64,000 nt of DNA from CAXXIC01 sp049315325 (GTDB lineage: Bacteria; Bacteroidota; Bacteroidia; Bacteroidales; UBA7332), in assembly GCA_049315325.1 (NCBI GenBank), contig JBMOKJ010000012.1, forward strand, positions 9,010-73,009. The letters run 5' to 3'. The translations under genes were made by a program, and so were the position numbers. Positions 24,733 through 34,091 of the stretch are shown piece after piece; within the stretch, counting starts at the first letter, position 1; each line of letters begins with the position of its first letter. The notes under the pieces were generated by a model that saw only the letters and a program-made list of their open reading frames with translations, did no database searches and was not told the origin of the DNA.

Positions 24733-27700
24733 ATGAACAAGAAGAATTTTACGTTATTATTCGCTCTGCTTATTGGGCTACACAGTGCTTGGTCTCAAAC
24801 CGCTACAAACAGTGAATCTATTTCAAATAGCGTACCCTCATCCTCCCAAAGCATCGTTTCGCGAGTGAGCGCAGCCGTTGCGGCACTGCCAGCTGCACCT
24901 ACGGCACTGGTGGCTACCCCATCGGATGTAAGTGTTTCCATCGCTTTCACCCCACCAACAGGTACGATTACCAACTACCAATATTCCATCGACAATGGAG
25001 CAACCTTCACCGCTTTTTCACCCGTTGACAATGCCAGTCCTGTCGTTATCACGGGTTTAGCATGTGGCACTGTTTACCAGATCAAGTTGAAAGCCGTCAA
25101 TTCATCTGGTGCGGGAACAGCCTCAGCCGTAGTGTCTGCCACAACCACCATTGCTGCTCCTACATCTTTAGTGGCTACACCCACCACCACAAGTGCTTCA
25201 ATTGCGTTTACTGCGCCATCGGGCACAATGACCAATTATCAATACTCTACCAATGGTGGCACTTCTTATACTGCTTGTTCACCAGCAGTAACGGGTAGCC
25301 CCATTACCATCTCTGGATTAACCGCCAACACCGCTTACCAAGTGATGCTCAAAGCCCAAAACGCCACGGGTGTGGGAGCTGCTTCAACAGCATTAACGGT
25401 TACTACACTTCCAGTAGCCCCTACGGCGTTAGTGGCTACGCCCTCCATCAACTCGGTTTCGATTGCCTTCACCAAGCCAGCTGGCACGATCACCAACTAC
25501 CAGTATTCGATTGACAATGGCGCCACCTTCACCGCTTTTTTGCCCGTTGATAACGCCACACCAGTTGTTATTAATGGATTGACAGGAGGAACAACCTATC
25601 AGGTACAGCTCAGAGCCGTGAACGCATCAGGCGCAGGCACGGCGTCGGCCACAGTTAGTTTTACTACTCTACTTGCTGCACCAACAAATGTGGTTGCTAC
25701 TCCCTCATTCAACACCATTTCCCTTGCGTTTACTCCTCCTGCAGGCACCATCACCGATTATTATTATTCACTTGACAATGGTGCAAATTACAAGTCTGCG
25801 GCAAGCCCAGTAACCTCGAGTCCATTTTTAATCGTGGCATTGTTAACCAATACGACTTATCAGGTTTTGCTAAAAGCCGTAAATTCAGCAGGGGTAGCAG
25901 GTACAGCGACAACGATGATTACCATAAAAACATTGCCATCTGCGCCTACAATCCTTACTTCCACACCGGGAGATGGAAGTGCTTCTATTGCATTTACTCC
26001 TCCTACGGGCACAGCTGCCATCACCAACTACCAATATTCGATTGATAATGGCGCTACTTTTACCGCTTTGTCGCCAGCTGACAACACCAGCCCTGTGGTG
26101 ATTCCCGGATTGTCCAGTGGTGCAACTTATCCTGTGCAACTGAAAGCCGTTAACTCTTCGGGTGCGGGTGTTGCATCGGCAACAGTATATGCAACGTATT
26201 TTGCTGCAGGCTGTTCGGAATTAGCATTCAATGGAAGCAGCAGCTATGTGAACCTTGCAACTGCACCTCCTGTATCCAATACGTTCAGCGTAGAGGCTTG
26301 GATTAGAATTTTAAATAATAATTTATTAGGTTCTATATTTTCGTGGAGCACATCTGCCACGGCTAACACCAATATGCAATTAATCAATTATTATGGAAGT
26401 CTGGGCATATCATACACCCCTGTATCTGGAAGCGCAAAATATTACTACGGAGCATCAGTTTATACTGAGAGATGGTATCATGTAGCCTATACACAAAACG
26501 CTACAACCAGTCACTTATACCTCAACGGAGTTCTTGCTTTCACAGGTGTTTCTTGTCCAGTACCTAGTAATTACAACTTTGCCGCCATTGGTGCTACTAT
26601 CCTTCAAGACGGGACAAGAACTTCCAATTTTAGTGGCGTAATACAAGATGTGCGGGTGTGGAATGTAGAACGCTCTGCAGCAGATATTTTGGGGTACAAA
26701 GATGCTATTTTATCCGGCTCAGAAACAGGACTCGTGGCTTACTATAAGATGAAAGGTAGCACAACTATCACCAACAGCGCCACAGGAGGAGCTTACCCTG
26801 GAACTAACAATAATTGCACATGGAACAACGCACTAGCTCCTTCATTTAGCTATTTTAATGATTTATCAGATGGAACAACTGGTCAATCGGTACGTGTCAA
26901 TGATCCAATTACACCCATTGTGGCATATTTCGTTGGTCGTGATTTAGCATATCAGTGGTATAGCAATACAACGGCAAGCAATGTGGGTGGAACATCGCTA
27001 GGATCAGCGAATGGCGCACAAACAAACACCTACACCCCCCAATCTACCACTCCCGGCACCACGTATTATTATTGTGTGGCAGGAAGTTGTTTTACTGCAA
27101 CTAGCGATGTAACGCAAGCCTATTGGGTAGATTCGAAAATTCTGGCGCCCACTGCCTTGGTGGCGACTTCTGGTAATGGAAGCGTCTCAGTTGATTTTAA
27201 AGAACCGCCCTCACACATTATCAAAAATTACGAATACACCCTTGACAATGGAGCACATTGGATAAATACAGGTTTTGCTAAAAGCCCAATATCAATTACA
27301 GGGCTACAAAACTGCACAAACTATTCCATAAAACTGAGGGCTTCGAACGATGCCGGCAAAGGCTACGAATCGGAAGCAGTGATTGGAACTCCGATAAACG
27401 GATTAGCTGCTGGAACCAAATGGACGGCGTATAGCATAGCATCTCACAATTGGTGTTGTCTTACCTATGGCAACGGGTTATACGTGGCATTAGCCATAGA
27501 TGGTTCGGCAATGACAAGCCCCGATGCTATTACGTGGACAAACCAGACAGTTCCCCAAGCGAATAATTGGACTTCAATAACCTATGGCAATGGATTATTT
27601 GTGGGGGTAGCTTCACTTGGTGGCGATCATAGGGTAATCACCAGTCCTGATGGAGTAAACTGGACAGCCCCATCTATAGCATCATCTATAATTAATTGGC

Positions 27701-29064
27701 GTTCAATAACGTATGGCAATGGGCTTTATGTAGCAGTTTCCTCAAGTGGCTATGGCAATGGAAGAGTATTGACAAGCCGCGATGGAATTACTTGGGCGTT
27801 AAGAAATGCAGCACAAGCAAACAGCTGGCAATCGGTAGCCTATGGCAATGGATTATTTGTGGCGATATCGAATAGCGGCAACAAGAGGGTAATGACCAGT
27901 TCCGACGGAATTACATGGACTGCGCGTAGCAGTGCAGACGAATCAGTTTCGTGGCAGTCAGTCACGTATGGCAATGGTCAGTTTGTAGCGGTTTCTTATG
28001 ATGGCTCATTGGCTATGACAAGTCCTAATGGGATTAACTGGACAGCCCGTGATTTGTATGGACAATTCAATAGTATTACTTATGGAAATGGACAATTTGT
28101 GGTTTTAGGTAGTTCAATTAATTCAAGTGCCGATGGTATCAATTGGACACAAAGATATGCAGATTTGAACCAATGGCAATGCGTTACATATGGCAAGGAT
28201 AGGTTTGTGGCAGTATCATCCTCTGGGGATAACAGAGCGATAAGTTCTACATTCGCCGCGCCATACAGTTCTCCAATACTGAATTCAATAACTACAGGAG
28301 ATGCATCCGCTTCGGTTGCTTTTACAGAGGGTGCTAGCAACGGAGGCTCAGCTGTCAGCCATTATCAATACTCTATTGATAATGGAACAAACTGGATAAC
28401 GCCATCACCGGCTGCAATCACAAGCCCATTGCTTATTACAGGATTAACCAACGGTGCTGTCTATCCAATAGCTCTTCGGGCGGTAAACAATGAAGGCACT
28501 TCGTGCGCATCGAATGTCGTTAGCGCAACTCCTGCTACACTTCCGTCGGCACCTAGCGCGTTGGTAGCTACAGCAGGTATCAGTGAGGTAAGTGTAGCAT
28601 TCACGGCAGGAGATAATGGCGGTTCGGATATTATTGATTACACAGTCACGTCAAATCCAGATAACTTAACCCAAATAGGAGCAACTAGTCCATTGGTTGT
28701 CACAGGACTAACACCTGGCACATACTACACTTTTACCGTTACTGCTCGAAATAGTATAGGAAATAGTTTGGCTAGTGAAGTTTCAAATTCTGTAACTCCA
28801 TCTCAAGACATTGTGACAGGATCGACCAACATCAGCAGTGGAAATTTATCAATTACAACGAATGGAAATAGGCAGATTGTGATAAATGGATTGCTAAAAG
28901 GCGAATCAACAATAACAGTTTACAATCAACTCGGTCAGTCACTCATTTGTAAAAACCTGACTTCCACAACGAAAGTTTTGGATAACAAATTACCAATCGG
29001 CTTGTATATTATCACTGTAACCAATGCTGGCAAAAGTGTGAAAACTAAATTGATAATCAAATAG
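24733..29064 (+). CDS. Giant secreted fibronectin type III / LamG / beta-propeller protein with T9SS sorting domain
   Basis: The start is placed at MNKKNFTLLFALLIGLHSAWSQ (1,443 aa) because it begins with a clean signal peptide and lies just after a promoter match; the frame itself is open back to 24643. Order of parts: five fibronectin III-like repeats of about 84 residues (about 55-495; recurrent TNYQYSIDNGATFTAF and LKAVNSSGAGTASA), a LamG/concanavalin-like domain (about 500-690; WNVERSAADILGYKDA), an Ig-like piece (YQWYSNT...TTYYYCVAG), another FnIII, and seven SITYGNGLYVAV...SPDGITWT repeats (about 900-1180) that would make a seven-bladed propeller. Two more FnIII repeats and a T9SS domain (LPIGLYIITVTNAGKSVKTK) follow. 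A surface adhesin or glycan-binding role is likely; no catalytic motif was seen. Confidence 0.8.
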   Translation: MNKKNFTLLFALLIGLHSAWSQTATNSESISNSVPSSSQSIVSRVSAAVAALPAAPTALVATPSDVSVSIAFTPPTGTITNYQYSIDNGATFTAFSPVDNASPVVITGLACGTVYQIKLKAVNSSGAGTASAVVSATTTIAAPTSLVATPTTTSASIAFTAPSGTMTNYQYSTNGGTSYTACSPAVTGSPITISGLTANTAYQVMLKAQNATGVGAASTALTVTTLPVAPTALVATPSINSVSIAFTKPAGTITNYQYSIDNGATFTAFLPVDNATPVVINGLTGGTTYQVQLRAVNASGAGTASATVSFTTLLAAPTNVVATPSFNTISLAFTPPAGTITDYYYSLDNGANYKSAASPVTSSPFLIVALLTNTTYQVLLKAVNSAGVAGTATTMITIKTLPSAPTILTSTPGDGSASIAFTPPTGTAAITNYQYSIDNGATFTALSPADNTSPVVIPGLSSGATYPVQLKAVNSSGAGVASATVYATYFAAGCSELAFNGSSSYVNLATAPPVSNTFSVEAWIRILNNNLLGSIFSWSTSATANTNMQLINYYGSLGISYTPVSGSAKYYYGASVYTERWYHVAYTQNATTSHLYLNGVLAFTGVSCPVPSNYNFAAIGATILQDGTRTSNFSGVIQDVRVWNVERSAADILGYKDAILSGSETGLVAYYKMKGSTTITNSATGGAYPGTNNNCTWNNALAPSFSYFNDLSDGTTGQSVRVNDPITPIVAYFVGRDLAYQWYSNTTASNVGGTSLGSANGAQTNTYTPQSTTPGTTYYYCVAGSCFTATSDVTQAYWVDSKILAPTALVATSGNGSVSVDFKEPPSHIIKNYEYTLDNGAHWINTGFAKSPISITGLQNCTNYSIKLRASNDAGKGYESEAVIGTPINGLAAGTKWTAYSIASHNWCCLTYGNGLYVALAIDGSAMTSPDAITWTNQTVPQANNWTSITYGNGLFVGVASLGGDHRVITSPDGVNWTAPSIASSIINWRSITYGNGLYVAVSSSGYGNGRVLTSRDGITWALRNAAQANSWQSVAYGNGLFVAISNSGNKRVMTSSDGITWTARSSADESVSWQSVTYGNGQFVAVSYDGSLAMTSPNGINWTARDLYGQFNSITYGNGQFVVLGSSINSSADGINWTQRYADLNQWQCVTYGKDRFVAVSSSGDNRAISSTFAAPYSSPILNSITTGDASASVAFTEGASNGGSAVSHYQYSIDNGTNWITPSPAAITSPLLITGLTNGAVYPIALRAVNNEGTSCASNVVSATPATLPSAPSALVATAGISEVSVAFTAGDNGGSDIIDYTVTSNPDNLTQIGATSPLVVTGLTPGTYYTFTVTARNSIGNSLASEVSNSVTPSQDIVTGSTNISSGNLSITTNGNRQIVINGLLKGESTITVYNQLGQSLICKNLTSTTKVLDNKLPIGLYIITVTNAGKSVKTKLIIK

Positions 29065-29091
29065 AGCACGATTTATTTTTATGGTTTAATA

Positions 29092-29134
29092 AAATAGCCC
29101 CGACGTCCAAAGGATGTTGGGGCTATTTTATTAT
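29092..29134 (+). terminator. Strong intrinsic terminator after the giant T9SS gene
   Basis: AATAGCCCCGACGTCC pairs with GGATGTTGGGGCTATT (16 positions, G-T pairs allowed) across an AAA loop, followed by TTATTATTTATTT. Confidence 0.85.
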
Positions 29135-29274
29135 TTATTTTGATCTGTTCTTTACCATGATTTCGTCCATACGGAACTATAGCCATTAGCTGCAAAGCAT
29201 CGGTATTATGACAATCTACCAGTTACAAGTTGTATCAAAATCCCATCGGAGTGACATTATTATGAGGTGTTATT

Positions 29275-31626
29275 TTACCAGACATCAATGACAATCAATG
29301 CCGCATTAAAGTATTCCCAACCAGTCAGGTCACTCGTGTTTGCAATAGGTGATTGAGTGTATCGCCAAGTCCTAACGCCAGATGTTTCATCAGGCAAAAT
29401 AAGACTTCCCATTAGTTTTCGCTCTGGTTTGATTGCGTTTTCCCGTTCACAGTATGCAATCAATCCATTGTGTTTGTTGTGTGCTTCGGGGTCGCTCATT
29501 CTGGTTTTGGTATCGAACAAAGCCAATACACCAGTTTTAAATTTCACAATAAAGTCAACATAAAACAAAGAATCTGCTCCATTGGCATCTACATACGGTA
29601 TAGCAAAATGTTCTTTTCCTTTGTCGCCATTTTTGTACCACCATTCAATGTATTCTGCCTTATATTCTAGTTCTGATGCAAATGTTTTCTCAGGATTTGA
29701 AGCGTTCTTTGCTTCATAAAAAGGTAGTAAGGCATGGTATTCTACAACTTCTTTTTTAGTGAAAATCTCAGGATAATCACGTTCTTCGGGCACTTCCCAA
29801 CTGCTTTCTTCCACGCGAGTGTGCTTGTTGCCTCTTTCTTTTTGCCAAATATCGTAATTCTCCAGCGACGAATTGATAAGTTCTATCAGTTGCACTTGGT
29901 TGCCAGTATAAAGCAATAGTTTTCGGGTTTTAAATTCATCGAAGCCCAAATAATACTCCATAAAATGAATCAACGTCGAACGCATTGTTTTCCAACTCTT
30001 CGACTTATTCAATTGTGTTATCACATTGTAGCAAAAGCGGTCAAACATATCGCTGAGCTCAGACTGTGTTTTGGCAAAGCGCTTCAAATGGTCGCCATCG
30101 ACAGTGATAGAATTCACTTCGTACACATCTATCAACAAGTCAGAAACTATTGAAATTTCAATGTCCTGCACATTCAGATTCCACGACTTTGATTCAAAAA
30201 TAGCCCTGTTTGTTCTCTTTTGTTGTTGTATTTCTGCCTCTTCGTGTTGATTAAATAGCGTTTGTTCGGCAATTTGCGCTACACCGTATCGTTTTTCAAC
30301 CTGATGGAAGAATATCCGCTCAAAGTTGGGCAGCAAATACCCCGGTGTGGCGCGGTCATTCACCTTGAAAGAGCTGACCAACGGCTCATACACGAAACAA
30401 TCTTTCCTTCGGGCAAGTTGCATACTGAAATAGTCCAAATCGTCGGCAACAATCTGTATCACTTTGTTTTGAAGATTGGTATAGACATACCCAAAGTTCA
30501 GCAATTCATTGTCGTAATGCTTTTGCTGTGGCATTCGGAGTATGCGCCCCACGGTTTGAATCCCAAATGTGGGATTGCCTATTTCCCTAAATATGATTAA
30601 CACTGCTGCCCGTGGACAATCCCATCCCTGCGAGATAGCCTGCTTGAAAATCAACACCTTTTGCATGGCATTGGGTCGTTCAATATCGTCAAGATTTATT
30701 TTATCCTTGCTGTCTGACAGCCATACGGATAGTAAATTGTTTTGCGTAGTAATGCCAAATTCCGTGTCCAAAAACGCCTCCATGTAATCGCGTTTGGTGC
30801 AGTCATCTTCGGTCAATGTAGCTTTGTCCGATGGCAACTGAATGAGCAACAGCGGATTAATATCAACGCCCGCATCCTGATACGCTTTGGCAATTTCATC
30901 ACGTTTGCGCATGGCTTTGCGCAGCAGGTGGAGTTCGAGAGCCTGACCACGTTGTTCGTCTTCCGACAAATCAATGTTCAGCCGCACCCCTTTTTTTATC
31001 ATTTGGGCAGCTACCACTTTCTGACGTGAGATAACTACGTTCATATCCGGCTGATTGTTGGGCGTAGCCGTCACCGAGATTTCAATTTTTGCATCAATAA
31101 GCTTCAAAACCTTTTTGGCTTGTTCGCCAGTAAATGCCGATAGATGCGCTTCATCGATAATCACCACTATTTCTGTGCCTGACGTTGCTGTGCGCTGTAT
31201 CAGTGTGTCGAGGTTGTAGTTTTGTTCATTCTCTTTGCGAAAAGTGTTTTTCTCTTTATCCACACTGCTCCAATTGATGAAAAGCAAATCTTTGGCTTGC
31301 AATTCTGTCTCGCCCGAAAGGTCGTCAATCTGCAAGGTTTTCAAATCGTTCAATTCGCTGTAGAAACCTTTCAGCGCAGCATAGCTCTGCAAGTGAAGTG
31401 TGTTTGGAGCCAACCAGATAAACGCCACATCGCGCGGCAAGTTGGGACGCAAGGTCAACTCTTGCACCAATTGCGAAAGATAAGCCGCCATCGTAACCGT
31501 TTTGCCTGCTCCTGTTGGGGCTTTCAGCAACATCTGAATCCTGAGGTTGGGCATTTGCAACGCATCGCAAGTATATTCTATCAACCGCTCAACGGCTTTT
31601 TCTTGGTACTCTTTTAGAATGTGCAT
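29275..31626 (-). CDS. Type III restriction enzyme, Res subunit
   Basis: The 783-residue SF2 translocase/endonuclease has Walker A KAPTGAGKTVTMAAYL (about 35-50), DEAH-type box VIIDEAHLSAFTG (about 156), TATPNNQPD, and helicase motif VI QTVGRILRMPQQKH (about 360). A C-terminal PD-(D/E)xK-like nuclease follows: FYVDFIVKFKTGVLALFDTKT (about 695-715). Type III Res needs its Mod partner for DNA recognition and cuts about 25 bp from the site; mod is 175 bases upstream on the same strand. A nested palindromic element fills the spacer. All key motifs are intact, so the system is probably active. Confidence 0.92.
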   Translation of the reverse strand: MHILKEYQEKAVERLIEYTCDALQMPNLRIQMLLKAPTGAGKTVTMAAYLSQLVQELTLRPNLPRDVAFIWLAPNTLHLQSYAALKGFYSELNDLKTLQIDDLSGETELQAKDLLFINWSSVDKEKNTFRKENEQNYNLDTLIQRTATSGTEIVVIIDEAHLSAFTGEQAKKVLKLIDAKIEISVTATPNNQPDMNVVISRQKVVAAQMIKKGVRLNIDLSEDEQRGQALELHLLRKAMRKRDEIAKAYQDAGVDINPLLLIQLPSDKATLTEDDCTKRDYMEAFLDTEFGITTQNNLLSVWLSDSKDKINLDDIERPNAMQKVLIFKQAISQGWDCPRAAVLIIFREIGNPTFGIQTVGRILRMPQQKHYDNELLNFGYVYTNLQNKVIQIVADDLDYFSMQLARRKDCFVYEPLVSSFKVNDRATPGYLLPNFERIFFHQVEKRYGVAQIAEQTLFNQHEEAEIQQQKRTNRAIFESKSWNLNVQDIEISIVSDLLIDVYEVNSITVDGDHLKRFAKTQSELSDMFDRFCYNVITQLNKSKSWKTMRSTLIHFMEYYLGFDEFKTRKLLLYTGNQVQLIELINSSLENYDIWQKERGNKHTRVEESSWEVPEERDYPEIFTKKEVVEYHALLPFYEAKNASNPEKTFASELEYKAEYIEWWYKNGDKGKEHFAIPYVDANGADSLFYVDFIVKFKTGVLALFDTKTRMSDPEAHNKHNGLIAYCERENAIKPERKLMGSLILPDETSGVRTWRYTQSPIANTSDLTGWEYFNAALIVIDVW

Positions 31627-31651
31627 TTGTTTTATTCCATTTTATCAATTG

Positions 31652-31776
31652 CCGTCCCATTTATGGGACGGATAAATTGGTTATTCAGATTGGCTTTAGC
31701 CAAATAGTTTTTTTTAATCAGATTTGGCTAAAGCCATGAGGATGATTAACCTTGAATCCACCCCATAAATGGGGTG
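31652..31776. repeat. Nested palindromic element between mod and res
   Basis: Three perfect inverted repeats in 125 bases: CCGTCCCAT-TT-ATGGGACGG (31652-31671), the 15-bp pair TGGCTTTAGCCAAAT (31691-31705) with ATTTGGCTAAAGCCA (31722-31736), and CACCCCAT-AA-ATGGGGTG (31759-31776). The first and last are variants of one another (CCCAT/ATGGG cores). It would fold strongly in the mod-res transcript and may reduce read-through into res. Confidence 0.75.
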
Positions 31777-31801
31777 ACAATTCAAAGGGTGACAATTGAA
31801 A

Positions 31802-33787
31802 TCACTCATTTTCATTCTCGACTAATGCTTGAGACTCGAAAAAACTAACTGGTGGTTTTTTGTCCAATTTCAAGGTGCGGAATGTGGCGCGATAGGCATT
31901 GTATAGGGCATCTGGCAACGGCACTGCATCTATCCTGTCGGCAACAGCGTAGAAATCATCTACTATAATTTCTGTTTCGTGCCCAAAGGCGTAAATCTTC
32001 ACCTTATCAGTCAAATCGGTGCGAGCTGCTATCCAATTGCTCAACAATTCGGTGTTTTCTATTTGGGTGCGACTGTGGTAAATCACCACCATATATTTGC
32101 CTCGCTCGTTGCTATGGATGCTACATTTGGCGCAGTCGAAACCTTCTGTTTCGGTAATGTCGAGGTAACACGCTTCTTTTATTTGTAGCAGATTGGTGGA
32201 CAATACGGTTAGTTTTCGGCGGTTGACTTCCGTCTTTGCGCTATCCACAAAATCGACCTGATAGTAGCGTAGGTTGTTGTTTTTCAATCCTTCCACCCAT
32301 GTCCCTTTGGCATTGGTGTAGCCTTGTATCACTCGGCGATTACGCTCATAAGTTACCTCTTCGCAGATATTGTTTTCATTGTTCGTGACCAAAATACATT
32401 GGCGATTGCCACCGTCTTCTGCATTCAGTTGCATCGTGGCGTGAAGTGTTGTGCCTGATCCTGCGAAGAAGTCGAGGATAGTGGAGTTTTTATTTGTTGA
32501 CAATGAAAATATTTTCTTAATTAGCCTTACCACTTTAGGCGTTTGAAATAAGTTTTCTGGTAAAATCTGTATTAATTCTTGTTTACCTTCTTGATTGTCA
32601 CCTACATCTTTTCTAAACCAAATGGTCATAGGTGTAACACCTTGTTTTACCTCTGTCAAAAAACGTTTTAATGCTGGAATGTTATCTCCGTTTGGTCCAA
32701 ACCAAATTCGATTATCATCAATAAATTCTTGCATTCTCACTTTATTAGTCATCCAACAGCGTCCAGCAGGAAGTTTAGCAATTCTACCCGAAGGAGTTGT
32801 GATTGGATAGTCATAATCCGCGGAATATGTTTTTACAGACAAATCACTCATTTTCCAAACTCCACGAGGATCATTATCTGGATTTTTATATCTTGCATTT
32901 TGCTCATCGGTTCTTAAAAGAAGATTTGGTCTCCAGTTTTCTTTGTTTTTTGCATAAACTAGAATGTAATCATGATTTGCACTAAACCATTTAGCATCGT
33001 TTTGTGGTGAGTATTTTTTTTCCCAAATTACATCTGCTACAAAATTATCAATACCTAAAATTTCATCACACAACATCTTCAACTGTGCCTGTTCATTATC
33101 ATCAATCGAAATAAAAATCACCCCTTTGTCGCTCAATAAGCGTTTTGCAATTTTCAATCGTTTGTGCATAAACGAAAGCCATTTGCTGTGGCGGTAGCTA
33201 TCTTCTTTATCGACAAACGTATCGTTGTATTTAAAATCCTTATTTCCAGTATTATATGGCGGATCTATATAAATGACATCTATCCGTCCTTCGTGTGTAA
33301 AACTCAATGCAGTAAGTGCGTGGAGGTTATCGCCTTCAATTAGAATGTGGTTGGGAGTCCCACCCGACCGCCCCAAGGGAGAGGAGTAAGAAACATCCTC
33401 CATCTGCCCATCCAAAGGAGTGGAGACAGACGCAGTTTCTATTTCATTGGGTTCTTCTTCAAAAAGTAAAGTTTGGGCATTAGCCATTTCGTGCGTCAGC
33501 TCTTGCCCCCTCCCCTTGGGGGAGGGTTGGGGTGGGGTCTCGTTTATTATTCTCCGCTCCACCACTTCGCGCAATACCGGCAATTTGGTGCGCAACAATT
33601 CTTCCGCCGCTTCGGGTTTATCTTCCCAAATCAAGCCGTATCTCTTGGTTTCGTTGAGCAGTTTCACCAGTTCGGCTCGCTCGGCATCGGTCAGTCCGTC
33701 GAGCTGTTTTATTTTGGCAAGTAGCTCTTTTTTGAATTTCTTTGGGGTGATATCAGGTTGAGGAGCGAGAGAAGAAAGGTCAGCCAT
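31802..33787 (-). CDS. Type III DNA methyltransferase, Mod subunit (N6-adenine, beta class)
   Basis: Methylates adenine and supplies sequence recognition for the Res nuclease. The catalytic DPPYNTGNKDFKYND precedes the SAM-binding DFFAGSGTTLHATMQL, the order of beta-class type III Mod enzymes, with a target-recognition region between. The start is taken at the ATG encoding MADLSSLAPQPDITPKKF (661 aa); a GTG at 33850 would add 21 residues (KSLSNLWNIIKTI) that look like translated leader. Between the N-terminal helical part and HILIEGDNLHAL sits a 60-residue low-complexity linker containing PPQPSPKGRG and SSPLGRSGGTPN, encoded by two REP-like insertions. Frame is kept and all catalytic motifs are present. 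Confidence 0.9.
   Translation of the reverse strand: MADLSSLAPQPDITPKKFKKELLAKIKQLDGLTDAERAELVKLLNETKRYGLIWEDKPEAAEELLRTKLPVLREVVERRIINETPPQPSPKGRGQELTHEMANAQTLLFEEEPNEIETASVSTPLDGQMEDVSYSSPLGRSGGTPNHILIEGDNLHALTALSFTHEGRIDVIYIDPPYNTGNKDFKYNDTFVDKEDSYRHSKWLSFMHKRLKIAKRLLSDKGVIFISIDDNEQAQLKMLCDEILGIDNFVADVIWEKKYSPQNDAKWFSANHDYILVYAKNKENWRPNLLLRTDEQNARYKNPDNDPRGVWKMSDLSVKTYSADYDYPITTPSGRIAKLPAGRCWMTNKVRMQEFIDDNRIWFGPNGDNIPALKRFLTEVKQGVTPMTIWFRKDVGDNQEGKQELIQILPENLFQTPKVVRLIKKIFSLSTNKNSTILDFFAGSGTTLHATMQLNAEDGGNRQCILVTNNENNICEEVTYERNRRVIQGYTNAKGTWVEGLKNNNLRYYQVDFVDSAKTEVNRRKLTVLSTNLLQIKEACYLDITETEGFDCAKCSIHSNERGKYMVVIYHSRTQIENTELLSNWIAARTDLTDKVKIYAFGHETEIIVDDFYAVADRIDAVPLPDALYNAYRATFRTLKLDKKPPVSFFESQALVENENE
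33354..33387. repeat. REP-like element inside mod, copy 1
   Basis: In coding sense this reads CCTCTCCCTTGGGGCGG then TCGGGTGGGACTCC, matching the opposite strand of the copy at 33505-33538 (CCCTCCCCTTGGGGGAGGG then TTGGGGTGGGG). It encodes YSSPLGRSGGTPN. Confidence 0.75.
33505..33538. repeat. REP-like element inside mod, copy 2 (inverted)
   Basis: CCCTCCCC-TTG-GGGGAGGG is a near-perfect 8-bp hairpin followed by TTGGGGTGGGG. In the coding sense it encodes ETPPQPSPKGRGQE. It is extremely G/C-rich compared with the surrounding gene and inverted relative to copy 1. Confidence 0.8.
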
Positions 33788-33850
33788 TGGTGTGGATTTT
33801 GAATTTATGGTTTTTATGATATTCCACAAATTGCTCAAGGACTTATCCAC

Positions 33851-34080
33851 AAAAAAAGCGTGAGCAGAATCCTTATTTACACCCGAGGCCTCGCATGCCT
33901 ACACAGAATTAATAAGTCAAAAGCCCACGCCGTTTGGCGTGAGCATTTTGCTCATTGAATCTAATTCTGTGTTCGTTTAAGGAAGTTGCGAGTTTCGGGT
34001 GTACGAACAATAGCAGAATGCTATATTAATATGTTGAAAATTTGATTACTGTCTGTTTTTGTTGTTAGTTTTTGATTGAA
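33851..34080 (-). ncRNA. Candidate structured leader RNA (or independent ncRNA) upstream of mod
   Basis: Nested complementary segments enclose a rod: ACACCCGA (33879-33886) with TCGGGTGT (33995-34002), CTCGCA (33890-33895) with TGCGAG (33987-33992), ACACAGAATTA (33901-33911) with TAATTCTGTGT (33962-33972), and an apical CACGCC-GTTT-GGCGTG (33926-33941). A separate ATAGCA-GAA-TGCTAT hairpin lies near 34010-34025. A TATATTTG -7 match at 34084-34091 would start a minus-strand transcript that reads through this structure into mod; seven T residues follow it near 33852-33858. The closing-stem/bubble/apical-stem shape resembles 6S-like RNAs, but I cannot confirm a family and orientation is inferred. 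Confidence 0.4.
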
Positions 34081-34083
34081 TTG

Positions 34084-34091
34084 CAAATATA
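34084..34091 (-). promoter_or_regulatory. -7 element upstream of the structured leader and mod-res
   Basis: TATATTTG on the minus strand, matching TAnnTTTG, would give a leader of roughly 290 nt to the proposed mod ATG. No -33 box at standard spacing is evident. Confidence 0.45.

Noticed and set aside
24880..26200. Repeated DNA that might be read as a CRISPR array
   Set aside because: The period of about 250 bases and translated content show fibronectin III repeats; no short repeat/spacer structure exists anywhere in the window.
33788..33850. GTG-initiated 21-residue extension of Mod
   Set aside because: Residues look like translated leader; the ATG giving MADLSSLAPQ is a more natural start. 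Not excluded.
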